A stretch of 19,930 nt of DNA, taken from the NCBI GenBank assembly GCA_938014945.1, contig CALLQH010000277.1, positions 1-19,930 on the forward strand, written 5' to 3'. This document shows, one piece after another, positions 7,050-14,885 of this stretch. Source of the stretch: an uncultured bacterium. Its GTDB lineage: Bacteria; Pseudomonadota; Alphaproteobacteria; SP197. Numbering within the stretch: position 1 is the first letter of the stretch; each line of letters begins with the position of its first letter. A program made the translations under genes and the position numbers. The notes beneath the pieces were generated by a model. That model was not told the origin of the DNA. It did not search any database and worked only from the letters and a program-made list of their open reading frames with translations.

Positions 7050-7826
7050 TCAATAGCTCTGAGCTTCGATACGCCCGCGCCGTCCGAAGGGCTGGGTCGG
7101 CCGCAGACCTTCCGGCGCGATAGGATTGGGTATGGTTACTCCCTGCTGCGGTGTTGCCACATCATGCAGCCCGCCGGGCAATGCCACAACATGCCTGCGC
7201 TGCAAACGATCGTGAATATAGCCCCAAAGCGCCTGAATCTCCTTCGCCGAGGCCGATTCCGGCTCGGTTTCCATCACCGTACGCCCATCGATCATGCTTG
7301 CGGCGAAGTTCACGCGATGGTGAACCGTGGTCGGAGCGACCGTGCCATGCTGCGACAGGGCGACTGCTGCCTGCCCGGTGATGCGCGCCCGGGCGGTCGC
7401 GCCGTTCAGGACGAAGATCATCGCCTTGCCGCGCGCCTCCAGGATATCGACTGTGGCGCCGACGGCACGCAGATCATGCGGGCTGGGTCGGGTAGGGAGC
7501 ACCACCAGATCCGCATAGGCGACGACTTCGGAGATGGCGCGGGTGACGGCCGGGGGCGTGTCGATGACGATCAACCGGAAGCCCTGCTCACGCAGCCGGG
7601 TGAGATCGTCGCGCAGGCTGGTCAGGGAAGACTGCACAAAGGCCGGTTCGCTTGCCTCACGGGCGTTCCACCAGTGGGCGAGGCTGCCCTGGGGATCGGT
7701 ATCGATGACCGCAACCGGGCCATGTCCGCTGCGCTCGGCTTCCACGGCGATGTGGCCCGAGATCGTGGTCTTGCCGGAGCCGCCCTTCTGGGAGGCGACG
7801 ACGATAATGCGCATGGGCTGGAGCAT
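7050..7826 (-). CDS. parA: ParA/ParF-family partition ATPase
   Basis: The 258-residue protein is a small ParA-type ATPase without the N-terminal DNA-binding domain of P1-type ParA. It shows the deviant Walker A SQKGGSGKTT (12-21, signature Lys15 region), Walker A' IDTDPQGSLAHWW (41-53) and Walker B FRLIVIDTPP (83-92). These proteins form ATP-dependent dimers on nucleoid DNA and move cargo bound by a partner, here probably the RHH protein downstream. The ATG at 7826 is chosen because GGAGG (plus 7834-7838) lies 7 bases upstream; MRII at 7814 has no such site. The start overlaps the stop of a small upstream ORF by one base. The C-terminal 45 residues after RLQRRH are polar, proline-rich and probably an add-on. 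Most likely role: segregation or positioning; a chromosomal copy could position something other than DNA. Confidence 0.9.
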   Translation of the reverse strand: MLQPMRIIVVASQKGGSGKTTISGHIAVEAERSGHGPVAVIDTDPQGSLAHWWNAREASEPAFVQSSLTSLRDDLTRLREQGFRLIVIDTPPAVTRAISEVVAYADLVVLPTRPSPHDLRAVGATVDILEARGKAMIFVLNGATARARITGQAAVALSQHGTVAPTTVHHRVNFAASMIDGRTVMETEPESASAKEIQALWGYIHDRLQRRHVVALPGGLHDVATPQQGVTIPNPIAPEGLRPTQPFGRRGRIEAQSY

Positions 7827-7894
7827 CACAGCGCCTCCGCCGGATGCGAGAGCGACACAAGATCCTGTCGGAAGGCTTGGATGGTATGGGCCAT
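7826..7894 (-). CDS. 22-codon leader ORF coupled to parA
   Basis: An ATG at 7894 (minus) preceded by GAAGGGAG with about 6 bases spacing opens a 22-residue frame starting MAHTIQAFRQDLV and ending in TGA at 7828-7826. That stop shares one base with the parA ATG (TGATG), the classic arrangement for translational coupling. The peptide could form a short amphipathic helix. It may be a real small protein or only a device that sets parA translation; no homologue is known to me. Confidence 0.45.
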   Translation of the reverse strand: MAHTIQAFRQDLVSLSHPAEAL

Positions 7895-7962
7895 GACTTA
7901 CTCCCTTCGGTGGCCCCGCTACCTGTCCCTCTGTGGGGGCTTCAGGCCGGAGGCTTTGCGTC

Positions 7963-8030
7963 CCGTCGTTTCCGACGGTTTGCCTTTTCGAGGAGCCGAG
8001 GATCGGCTTCCCGGTGGAACAAACGTTCCA
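7963..8030. promoter_or_regulatory. Cluster of three short palindromes upstream of the par module
   Basis: Three perfect inverted repeats follow each other: CCGTCG/CGACGG (7963-7978, 4-base spacer), AGCCGA/TCGGCT (7994-8008, 3-base spacer) and TGGAAC/GTTCCA (8015-8030, 4-base spacer). They lie 69-136 bases upstream of the leader ORF start on the minus strand. A weak promoter candidate (TTGGGG at 8057-8052, TCTATG at 8034-8029, 17-base spacer) would place the last palindrome at the start of transcription. The position is right for an operator or centromere bound by the RHH protein, though the three arms differ in sequence, which is unlike typical ParG iterons. Alternatively they are hairpins in the 5' leader RNA. 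Confidence 0.35.
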
Positions 8031-8071
8031 TAGATGCCAATTTGGGTGAGTCCCCAACGGGTTGCAAGTGA

Positions 8072-8100
8072 ATGTGCAGCAAATGTGATGATGCGCACAT
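8072..8100. promoter_or_regulatory. Interrupted inverted repeat ATGTGC/GCACAT
   Basis: ATGTGC at 8072-8077 and GCACAT at 8095-8100 are complementary with a 17-base gap that also contains ATGTGA. It sits between the divergent par module and the small membrane-protein gene starting at 8133, so it could belong to either promoter. Six-base arms can arise by chance. Confidence 0.2.
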
Positions 8101-8132
8101 CGCCTTGCGACCCTCGTCATAAGGTCGATTTC

Positions 8133-8390
8133 ATGGTTCGGATCATCGTTTTCACGGCTGCGCTCGTGGTGGCCGCAGGCCTGCTGACCTGGCTGATCGA
8201 CGGTTATTTCGCCGCCGGCGGCATCGACCTTGGGGTACACGGATTTGTGGCGACGTTCCTGTGTCTGGTGCTGGTGCCGGCCACGACCATCGTTCTGATG
8301 CGGCTTCTGCGCATCAGCCAGGACAAGGGCTTCGATGAGCGCGCCGACACCTATGCCCGGGACCACGGTCACCGCAACGATCAGCCCTGA
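8133..8390 (+). CDS. Small inner-membrane protein with two TM segments
   Basis: This 85-residue protein has two hydrophobic spans, IIVFTAALVVAAGLLTWLI (4-22) and HGFVATFLCLVLVPATTIVLMRLL (36-59), joined by a short loop, followed by a charged tail (RISQDKGFDERADTYARDHGHRN). I do not recognise it. The ATG at 8133 is chosen over an in-frame start at 8034 because AAGG at 8121-8124 precedes it and the added N-terminus looks like non-coding sequence. It is the first gene of the long plus-strand block, 69 bases before the lytic transglycosylase start, so it might be a minor partner of the envelope genes. Confidence 0.7.
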   Translation: MVRIIVFTAALVVAAGLLTWLIDGYFAAGGIDLGVHGFVATFLCLVLVPATTIVLMRLLRISQDKGFDERADTYARDHGHRNDQP

Positions 8391-8459
8391 GCGGCGTTGC
8401 GCGGTCTCGGTGCGCCGTGCCACAAGGGTGAAGGTTCGATGCAGCAAGGGGTTGCCACG

Positions 8460-9425
8460 ATGAGGCTGCGATGGCTCTGTCTGCCGGTGTTGTTTCTGGC
8501 GATGTCGGCTGCGCGTGCCGAACAGCCGACCTGGGGCGCCTTTCTCGAGGGCGTCTACGAGCAGGGCCGCAGCGAGGGCATCAGCAATGCCGTGCTGATC
8601 GAGGCTCTGGGAAACCTGAAACCGCTTGATCGTGTCCTGGAGCTTGACCGCCGCCAGCCGGAAGGCACGGTGACCTTCGAGGAATACATGGCCTCGCGGG
8701 TTCCGCCCGAGCTGCTGGCCGAGGCCCGGCGGCGTTACGAGGAGGATCTGCCCCTGCTGACCGCCATCGGTGCGCGTTACGGGGTCGATCCCGAGTACAT
8801 CGTGGCGCTGTGGGGGCTGGAGACCCGTTTCGGGACCTATACCGGCGGCTTCGACGTGGTCAACTCTCTGGCCACGCTCGCCTGGGATCCGCGCCGCAGC
8901 GACTATTTCCGCGCCGAACTGATGCGCGCCCTGCACATCCTCGATCAGGGCCACATCGACCATGCCGACATGAAGGGGTCCTGGGCAGGGGCGATGGGTC
9001 AGTGCCAGTTCATGCCCTCCAGCTTCATGAGTTACGCGGTGGACTGGGACCTCGACGGCCACAAGGACATCTGGACGACGCGCGGCGACGTCTTTGCCTC
9101 TGCCGCCAATTATCTTTCCAGCGTCGGCTGGCGTCAGGGGCTGCCCTGGGGCGGCCCGGTGACGCTGCCTGCCGGGTTCGATGCCGGTCTTGCGGGCAAC
9201 CGCAACACCCTGCCGCTTTCCCAGTGGCAGGCGATGGGTGTCGCCTTCGTCGGCACGCCGCCGCAGGTCGGTGGCGGCGAGGAGGCCTCGCTGATCCTGC
9301 CCGGCGGCCCCGGCGGACCGGCCTACCTGGTGTTCGACAACTACCGCGCCATCATGAAGTGGAACCGCTCGGACTACTTCGGCATGTCCGTGGTCACCCT
9401 TGCCGATGCCATAGCCGGCAGTTAG
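8460..9425 (+). CDS. mltB: Lytic murein transglycosylase, MltB family
   Basis: This periplasmic enzyme cleaves the MurNAc-GlcNAc bond in peptidoglycan, leaving 1,6-anhydro-MurNAc ends. The 321-residue protein starts with a clear signal peptide (MRLRWLCLPVLFLAMSAARA, cleavage before EQ). The family motif WGLETRFG gives catalytic Glu121, followed by GAMGQCQFMPSSF (177-189) and DLDGHKDIW (197-205), all typical of the MltB/SLT fold. There is no lipobox, so it is a soluble form. The ATG at 8460 with AAGGGG at 8446-8451 gives the best signal peptide; an in-frame ATG at 8439, also with a ribosome-binding site (GAAGG), would add seven residues. RlpA and a D,D-carboxypeptidase follow in the same direction. 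Confidence 0.92.
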   Translation: MRLRWLCLPVLFLAMSAARAEQPTWGAFLEGVYEQGRSEGISNAVLIEALGNLKPLDRVLELDRRQPEGTVTFEEYMASRVPPELLAEARRRYEEDLPLLTAIGARYGVDPEYIVALWGLETRFGTYTGGFDVVNSLATLAWDPRRSDYFRAELMRALHILDQGHIDHADMKGSWAGAMGQCQFMPSSFMSYAVDWDLDGHKDIWTTRGDVFASAANYLSSVGWRQGLPWGGPVTLPAGFDAGLAGNRNTLPLSQWQAMGVAFVGTPPQVGGGEEASLILPGGPGGPAYLVFDNYRAIMKWNRSDYFGMSVVTLADAIAGS

Positions 9426-9462
9426 AGTTGCCCGACCACAAGATATGGCGGATCGGCAGGGT

Positions 9463-10275
9463 ATGAACGCTCCATTTCGTGGAATCACGATGGCGATTGG
9501 AGTGTCAGTCCTGCTGATGCTTGGCGCCTGTGCGGAGACGCAGTTCGCTGCGACCGTCGTCAAGGACATCACGCCCGATCAGCCTGCCGGCACCTACAAG
9601 GTCGGCAATCCCTATCAGATCAACGGCGTCTGGTACTACCCGGCCGAGGATCCCTATTACGATCAGGATGGCATCGCCTCGTGGTACGGCGAGCCGTTCC
9701 ACGGCAGGCAGACGGCCAACGGCGAAATCTACGACATGAACGACCTGACGGCGGCGCACAAGACGCTGCCGATGCCGGTCTATGTGCGCGTCACCAATCT
9801 CGACAACGGCCGCTCGCTGGTGCTGCGGGTCAACGACCGCGGGCCCTTCGTCTCCGGACGCATCATCGATGTTTCGCGTCGCGCGGCGCAGCTTCTGGGC
9901 TTCCAGCAGCAGGGCACGACGCGGGTGCGCGTGCAGGTCGTCGATCCCGAGACGGGGATCGAGTATGCCGCACAGGATCCCAACGCCCCGGCCGACAGCA
10001 CGCCCACGGAGGCCGAAGTGGCGCTGACCAGCACCGAGACGGTGGGCGGCATCTTCGTCCAGGCGGGTGCCTTCGGCGATGCCAACAACGCCCAGAAGGT
10101 GAGCGACAGCCTGGTCGCCATCGGCCATGTGCAGATCTTCCGTGTCGTGCTCGGCGACACGCCGCTCTACCGCGTGCGCCTTGGCCCCTATCCCACGGTG
10201 CAGGAGGCCGAAGCGGCGCGTATCATGGCTGCCTCTCGCGGTTATCCCGAGGCGGTGGTGGTGATCGACGAATGA
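9463..10275 (+). CDS. rlpA: RlpA-type septal lytic transglycosylase (lipoprotein, SPOR)
   Basis: RlpA is an outer-membrane lipoprotein that cuts denuded glycan strands at the septum. The 270-residue protein has a lipobox LMLGAC with Cys23, a double-psi beta-barrel domain at about 70-160 containing IASWYGEPFHGRQTANGEIYD and the catalytic Asp125 region VNDRGPFVSGRIIDVS, and a C-terminal SPOR domain (about 196-270, starting GGIFVQAGAF with RVRLGPYPTVQEAEAA) that binds denuded glycans. The ATG at 9463 gives a positively charged n-region (MNAPFRG) before the hydrophobic stretch; 9445 and 9490 are alternative in-frame starts. It sits between the lytic transglycosylase and the carboxypeptidase genes. 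Confidence 0.93.
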   Translation: MNAPFRGITMAIGVSVLLMLGACAETQFAATVVKDITPDQPAGTYKVGNPYQINGVWYYPAEDPYYDQDGIASWYGEPFHGRQTANGEIYDMNDLTAAHKTLPMPVYVRVTNLDNGRSLVLRVNDRGPFVSGRIIDVSRRAAQLLGFQQQGTTRVRVQVVDPETGIEYAAQDPNAPADSTPTEAEVALTSTETVGGIFVQAGAFGDANNAQKVSDSLVAIGHVQIFRVVLGDTPLYRVRLGPYPTVQEAEAARIMAASRGYPEAVVVIDE

Positions 10276-10361
10276 TGTCCGGTGGTGCCTGCCTGGCTGG
10301 CCAGGGTCTTCGGAAACGGCCAGAATTCGGCCAAGGTCTGGTGCCAAAAGGGTCATCCGCT

Positions 10362-10374
10362 TGCGCCAGGCGCA
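10362..10374. promoter_or_regulatory. Short palindrome before the carboxypeptidase gene
   Basis: TGCGCC and GGCGCA flank a single A. It lies 24-36 bases before the ATG at 10398, in the 122-base gap after rlpA. I see no convincing promoter hexamers or T-run there; this may be a hairpin in the leader or a chance GC-rich palindrome. Confidence 0.15.
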
Positions 10375-10397
10375 GCCCAGTTTCCCCGGGGAGGATC

Positions 10398-11546
10398 ATG
10401 TCTCTAGTTCGTTACGTCTCATCCACGCTGGTGCTTCTGGCGTTCGGCCTTGTTCTGGCGCATCCCGCACGCGCCTACGAGACCGCCGCAGCGCAGGCGA
10501 TCCTGATCGATGCCGACACCGGTGCCGTGCTTTTCGAGAAGAACGCCGACGAGGTCACCTTTCCCTCGTCAATGACCAAGCTGATGACGATGTACCTGGT
10601 GTTCGAACACCTCGCGGACGGCTCGCTGAGCCTGGACGACGAACTGCCTGTCAGCGAAAAGGCCTGGCGCATGCAGGGCTCCAAGATGTTCGTCGAGGTC
10701 GGCAACAGCGTGCGGGTGGAGGACCTGATCCGCGGCGTCATCGTGCAGTCGGGCAACGACGCGACGGTGGTCCTGGCAGAGGGACTGGCAGGTTCCGAGG
10801 AGGCCTTCGCCGTCGAGATGACCGAGACGGCCCACGAGCTGGGCATGACCAACACGGAGTTCCGCAACGCCTCGGGCTGGCCCGATCCCGAACACGTCAC
10901 CACGGTGCGCGATCTGGCGATCCTGGCGCAGCGCGAGATCGCGGATTTTCCGCAGTTTTACCACTACTACGCCGAGGAAGTGTTCGTCTGGAACGACATC
11001 GAGCAGCACAACCGCAACCCGCTGCTCTACAACACGCCCGGCGCCGACGGCCTGAAGACCGGCCACACCGAGGCTGCCGGTTACGGCCTCGTCGCCTCGG
11101 CCGAGCGTGACGGCCGCCGCCTCATCCTCGTCATCAACGGCACCGCCAGCACGCAGGAGCGCGCCAGCGAAGGCCAGCGGCTGATGGAATACGGCTTCCG
11201 CGAGTTCGAGACCTACGATCTCTTCGCCCAGGACGAAGCCGTCAGCGACGCCGAGGTCTGGATGGGCGAAGCCGATACCGTGCCGCTGGTCCTGCAGGAG
11301 CCGCTGTCGCTGACCATGTCGCGCTCGGCGCGCAAGGAGATGGAGGTGAAGGTGGTCTACGACGGTCCCGTGCCCGCGCCGATCGCGGCCGGCCAGCCGA
11401 TCGCCCAGCTCGTCATCACCGCACCCGACATGCCGACGGTGGAGCGCCCGCTGCTTGCGGCCGAGGCGGTGCCGGAACTTTCCCTGTTCAGCCGTCTGGG
11501 TGCCTCCATCGGTTATCTGGTCTTCGGTCCTCCGGCGGCGCCGTGA
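10398..11546 (+). CDS. dacC: D-alanyl-D-alanine carboxypeptidase (PBP5/6 type)
   Basis: This low-molecular-weight penicillin-binding protein trims the terminal D-Ala from pentapeptides in the periplasm. The 382-residue protein has a signal peptide (about residues 1-26, cleavage near ARA-YE) and the three active-site motifs: Ser58-x-x-Lys61 in FPSSMTKLMT, Ser118-Gly-Asn120 in VQSGND, and Lys220-Thr-Gly222 in LKTGHT. A PBP5-type C-terminal beta domain follows (about 275-365), and a short hydrophobic tail (SLFSRLGASIGYLVFG) could be the membrane anchor. GGGGAGG directly before the ATG at 10398 supports this start; the longer open frame upstream overlaps rlpA and is not coding. Its stop overlaps the GTG of tmk (GTGA). 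The exact dac paralogue is not certain. Confidence 0.94.
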   Translation: MSLVRYVSSTLVLLAFGLVLAHPARAYETAAAQAILIDADTGAVLFEKNADEVTFPSSMTKLMTMYLVFEHLADGSLSLDDELPVSEKAWRMQGSKMFVEVGNSVRVEDLIRGVIVQSGNDATVVLAEGLAGSEEAFAVEMTETAHELGMTNTEFRNASGWPDPEHVTTVRDLAILAQREIADFPQFYHYYAEEVFVWNDIEQHNRNPLLYNTPGADGLKTGHTEAAGYGLVASAERDGRRLILVINGTASTQERASEGQRLMEYGFREFETYDLFAQDEAVSDAEVWMGEADTVPLVLQEPLSLTMSRSARKEMEVKVVYDGPVPAPIAAGQPIAQLVITAPDMPTVERPLLAAEAVPELSLFSRLGASIGYLVFGPPAAP

Positions 11547-12166
11547 GCCGCGGCCGCTTCATCACGCTGGAAGGCGGGGAAGGGGCGGGCAAGTCGACGC
11601 AGGTGCGCCGTCTGGCGTCATGGCTCGAGGAGCGCGGCATCGAGGCCGTGGTGACCCGCGAACCCGGTGGGTCTCCCGGCGCCGAGGCGATCCGCGCCCT
11701 GCTGGTGAGCGGTGAGACCGACCGCTGGGATGCGGTCACGGAGACCATGCTGCACTTTGCCGCCCGGCGCGATCACCTGCGGGTGACCGTGTTGCCCGCG
11801 CTGGAGCGCGGGGCCTGGGTCATCAGCGACCGGTTTGCCGATTCCACGCGGGCCTATCAGGGCATCGTCCAGGGGGCGGGCAAGGATGTCGTCGAGCGGC
11901 TTTATGCCCTGGCCGTGGGCGACCTGCGCCCGGACCTGACCCTGGTGCTGGATCTGCCTGTGGCCACGGGGCTGGCGCGCGCGGCCGATCGCGGCGGCGA
12001 CAACCGCTACGAACGCATGGGCACGGCCTTCCACGAGCGTCTGCGCACGGCTTTCCTGGAGATCGCCGCGGGCGAGCCCGAGCGCTGCGTCGTGGTCGAT
12101 GCCGACGGGCCGTTGGAAGCGATCAGCGAACGTATCGCCGCTGCCGTCTCGGAGCGCCTGCTGTGA
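11543..12166 (+). CDS. tmk: Thymidylate kinase
   Basis: Tmk phosphorylates dTMP to dTDP in the cytoplasm, needed for dTTP supply. The 207-residue protein has the P-loop GGEGAGKST (11-19), the substrate motif TREPGG (38-43), and the DRF/Y motif SDRFADSTRAYQG (95-107) where Arg97 and Gln106 contact thymidylate. Arginines in the LID region (RAADRGGDNRYERMG) complete the family pattern. The start is GTG at 11543, overlapping the carboxypeptidase stop by four bases (GTGA), and its own stop overlaps the GTG of holB in the same way, so three genes are translationally coupled. Confidence 0.96.
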   Translation: MSRGRFITLEGGEGAGKSTQVRRLASWLEERGIEAVVTREPGGSPGAEAIRALLVSGETDRWDAVTETMLHFAARRDHLRVTVLPALERGAWVISDRFADSTRAYQGIVQGAGKDVVERLYALAVGDLRPDLTLVLDLPVATGLARAADRGGDNRYERMGTAFHERLRTAFLEIAAGEPERCVVVDADGPLEAISERIAAAVSERLL

Positions 12167-13290
12167 GTGCCGCAGAGGAGGCGGCCGATCCCCGCCTGCA
12201 CGAGGACCATCCCGACACGCTGGCACCCGCGCCGCGCGCCAATCCGCGCCTGCTGGGCCATGGCGAGGCCGAGCAGCGCCTGGCGGACGCCGCGGCCTCC
12301 GGCGCGATCGCCGGGGCCTGGCTGATCGGCGGACCCGCGGGCATCGGCAAGGCGACGCTTGCCTACCGCCTGGCGCGGCATCTGCTGGCGGGACCTCAGG
12401 CGGGCGGGCTGTTCGGCGAAACAGCGCAAGATAGCCTGGCGTTGGACGAATCCGACCCGGTGTTCACCCGCGTCGCCACCGGCGGCCATGGCGACCTGCT
12501 CAGCATCCGCCTCGGCGTCAACGAAAAGACCGGCAAGAAACGCACCCTGATCGATGTCGACAGCGTGCGCCGCATGGCGCCGTTTTTCCACCAGTCGGCG
12601 GGCGAGGGGGGCTGGCGCTTCGCCCTGATCGACGGCGCCGAGCTGATGAGTACGGCCGCGACCAACGCCGCCCTGAAGCTGATCGAGGAACCACCGCCGC
12701 GCTCCGTCGTGGTGCTGGTGAGCCACGCGCCGGCGCGCCTGCTGCCGACCATCCGTTCGCGCTGCCGCAAGCTTTACCTCCAGCCGCTGGCGACCGATCA
12801 GGTGGAACTCCTGCTTGCCGACTACCTGCCGGATGTCGATCCCGCCGACCGGGCCGTCCTGGCGCGTCTGGCCGAGGGCAGCCCCGGCCGCGCGCTGGAA
12901 CTGGATGCGCTGGGCGGCGTCGAACTTTACCGTGAACTCGTCGGCACGCTTGCCAGCCTGCCGCATCTCGATGCCGAACGGCTGCACGGCTTTGCCGAGA
13001 AGATGGGCCGTTACGGCAACGAGCAGGCGTGCGGCACGGTGCTGGAATTCCTCTCGGCCTGGCTCGCGCGCCTGGTGCGCTCCAGCGCAGGCAATGAGAC
13101 GCCCGCGGCCTATGTCGCCGGCGAAGCCGAACTGCTGGCGCGTTTTGCCGCCTTGCCCGGCCTTGCACGGTGGGTGGACGTATGGGAAAAGACGGCCCGC
13201 CTCCGGGAGAGGGCAGAAAGCCTCAATCTGGACCGCAAGCAGGTCCTTCTGGCCGTCTTCGGCGCCCTGCAGGCCGCCGCCCGCCCCTGA
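12163..13290 (+). CDS. holB: DNA polymerase III delta-prime subunit
   Basis: Delta-prime is part of the clamp-loader complex that places the sliding clamp on DNA. The 375-residue protein has a Walker A-like GGPAGIGKAT (56-65), a central AAA+ segment (WRFALIDGAELMSTAATNAALKLIEEPP) with the RFC-box-type SRC motif in TIRSRCRKL, and a helical C-terminal domain that holds the clamp-loader together. The cysteine cluster that forms the zinc module in E. coli delta-prime is absent, as is common in alphaproteobacterial versions to my knowledge. It starts with GTG at 12163, overlapping the tmk stop. The tmk-holB pair is widespread in bacteria. Confidence 0.93.
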   Translation: MSAAEEAADPRLHEDHPDTLAPAPRANPRLLGHGEAEQRLADAAASGAIAGAWLIGGPAGIGKATLAYRLARHLLAGPQAGGLFGETAQDSLALDESDPVFTRVATGGHGDLLSIRLGVNEKTGKKRTLIDVDSVRRMAPFFHQSAGEGGWRFALIDGAELMSTAATNAALKLIEEPPPRSVVVLVSHAPARLLPTIRSRCRKLYLQPLATDQVELLLADYLPDVDPADRAVLARLAEGSPGRALELDALGGVELYRELVGTLASLPHLDAERLHGFAEKMGRYGNEQACGTVLEFLSAWLARLVRSSAGNETPAAYVAGEAELLARFAALPGLARWVDVWEKTARLRERAESLNLDRKQVLLAVFGALQAAARP

Positions 13291-13328
13291 AGGCTCAACG
13301 ACGCTACGGTCCCGAGGAGAGCCCTGGC

Positions 13329-14885
13329 ATGTCCGGGAAGCCCACCTACTACGTCACGACGCCGATCTACTACGTGAACGACAACCCGCACATCGGCCAT
13401 GCGTACACCACGCTGGCCTGCGATGTGCTGGCCCGTTTCATGCGTCTGGACGGCCACGACGTGATGTTCCTGACGGGGACCGACGAACACGGCCAGAAGG
13501 TCGAAAAGGCCGCCCAGGCGGCCGGCGTCGACCCGCAGACGTTCTGCGATCGCGTCTCAGAAAATTTCCGCATCCTTGCGGAAACAATGAATTTTTCCAT
13601 CGACGACTTCATCCGCACGACGGAGCCGCGCCACGAGCGATCGGTCCAGGCGCTGTGGACGAAGCTGGTCGAGGCCGATCAGATCTACCTTGATGCCTAC
13701 GAGGGCTGGTACGCCGTGCGCGACGAGGCCTTCTATGCCGAGGACGAGCTCACCACGGGTCCGGACGGCCAGAAGCTCGCGCCCTCGGGCGCGCCGGTGG
13801 AGTGGGTGAAGGAGCCGAGTTACTTCTTCCGCCTGTCGGCCTGGCAGGACCGGCTGATGGAGCTCTACGAGAGCCGGCCGGACTTCATCATGCCGGAATC
13901 GCGGCGCAACGAGGTGATGAGCTTCGTGAAGTCGGGCCTGCGCGATCTTTCGGTCTCGCGCACCAGCTTCACCTGGGGCGTGCCCGTGCCGGGCGACCCT
14001 GAGCACATCATGTATGTCTGGATCGACGCGCTGACCAACTACATCACGGCGGCAGGATATCCCGATCAGGAGGGCGAGAGCTTCCGCAAGTGGTGGCCCG
14101 CCATCCACCTGATGGGCAAGGACATCCTGCGCTTCCACGCGGTCTACTGGCCGGCCTTCCTGATGGCCGCCGGCATCGAGGTGCCGCGGCGCGTCTATGC
14201 CCACGGCTGGTGGACGCGCGAGGGCCAGAAGATCTCCAAGTCCCTGGGCAACGTCATCGTGCCCTCCGACATCGTGACGCAGTACGGCCTCGATCAGGTG
14301 CGCTATGCGCTGCTGCGCGAGGTGAGCTTCGGCAACGACGGCGATTTCTCCCATCGCGGCGTCGTCCATCGCACCAACCACGATCTCGCCAACGAATACG
14401 GCAACCTGGCCCAGCGCGTGCTCTCGATGATCGGCAAGAACTGCGACGGCAAGGTGCCCGAACACGGCGCCTTCACCGCCGAGGACGAGGCGCTGCTCGA
14501 TCAGGCCCGCGGCCTGCTGGCGGTGGTGCGCGGTCATCTGGACGTCCAGGCCTTTCACCTGTCGCTGCAGGCGATCTGGGATGTGGTCGGCGAGGCCAAC
14601 CGCTATGTCGACGTCCAGGCGCCCTGGACCCTGAAAAAGACCGATCCGGCGCGCATGGCGACGGTGCTCTACGTGCTGGCCGAGACGATCCGCCATCTTG
14701 CCCTGCTGACCCAGCCGGTGATGCCGGATTCTTCGGCAAAACTGCTGGATCAGCTTGCGATTCCGGCCGATGAGCGCACGTTCGAGGCGCTGGGCGAGGG
14801 TTTTGCCCTCAAGCCGGGCACGGAGCTTCCCAAGCCCCAGGGCGTTTTCCCGAGGTACCAGGAGGAAGAGCAGGGGGCTGCCTGA
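13329..14885 (+). CDS. metG: Methionine-tRNA ligase
   Basis: MetG charges tRNA-Met using ATP. The 518-residue class I synthetase shows the HIGH signature exactly (HIGH, 21-24, in NDNPHIGHAYTT) and a KISKS form of the second signature (301-305, in REGQKISKSLGN). FLTGTDEHGQK, WIDALTNYI and FHAVYWPAFLMA are further conserved blocks, followed by an anticodon-binding helical domain. It is the shorter form without the zinc-knuckle cysteines and without the C-terminal dimerisation (Trbp111-like) domain, normal for alphaproteobacteria. GAGGAGA at about 13314-13320 precedes the ATG by 8 bases; an open frame extending upstream overlaps holB and is not coding. The TGA overlaps the tatD ATG by one base. 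Confidence 0.96.
   Translation: MSGKPTYYVTTPIYYVNDNPHIGHAYTTLACDVLARFMRLDGHDVMFLTGTDEHGQKVEKAAQAAGVDPQTFCDRVSENFRILAETMNFSIDDFIRTTEPRHERSVQALWTKLVEADQIYLDAYEGWYAVRDEAFYAEDELTTGPDGQKLAPSGAPVEWVKEPSYFFRLSAWQDRLMELYESRPDFIMPESRRNEVMSFVKSGLRDLSVSRTSFTWGVPVPGDPEHIMYVWIDALTNYITAAGYPDQEGESFRKWWPAIHLMGKDILRFHAVYWPAFLMAAGIEVPRRVYAHGWWTREGQKISKSLGNVIVPSDIVTQYGLDQVRYALLREVSFGNDGDFSHRGVVHRTNHDLANEYGNLAQRVLSMIGKNCDGKVPEHGAFTAEDEALLDQARGLLAVVRGHLDVQAFHLSLQAIWDVVGEANRYVDVQAPWTLKKTDPARMATVLYVLAETIRHLALLTQPVMPDSSAKLLDQLAIPADERTFEALGEGFALKPGTELPKPQGVFPRYQEEEQGAA

Noticed and set aside
7827..9572. Minus-strand open frame extending parA to 840 codons
   Set aside because: The extension is antisense to the lytic transglycosylase and the small membrane protein and has no domain; parA has its own ribosome-binding site at 7834-7838.
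10297..10336. CTGGC/GCCAG and GGCC repeats after rlpA
   Set aside because: Short arms of 4-5 bases, expected by chance in this GC content.
9681..10397. Upstream extension of the carboxypeptidase frame
   Set aside because: It overlaps rlpA in another frame, would bury the signal peptide, and GGGGAGG marks the start at 10398.
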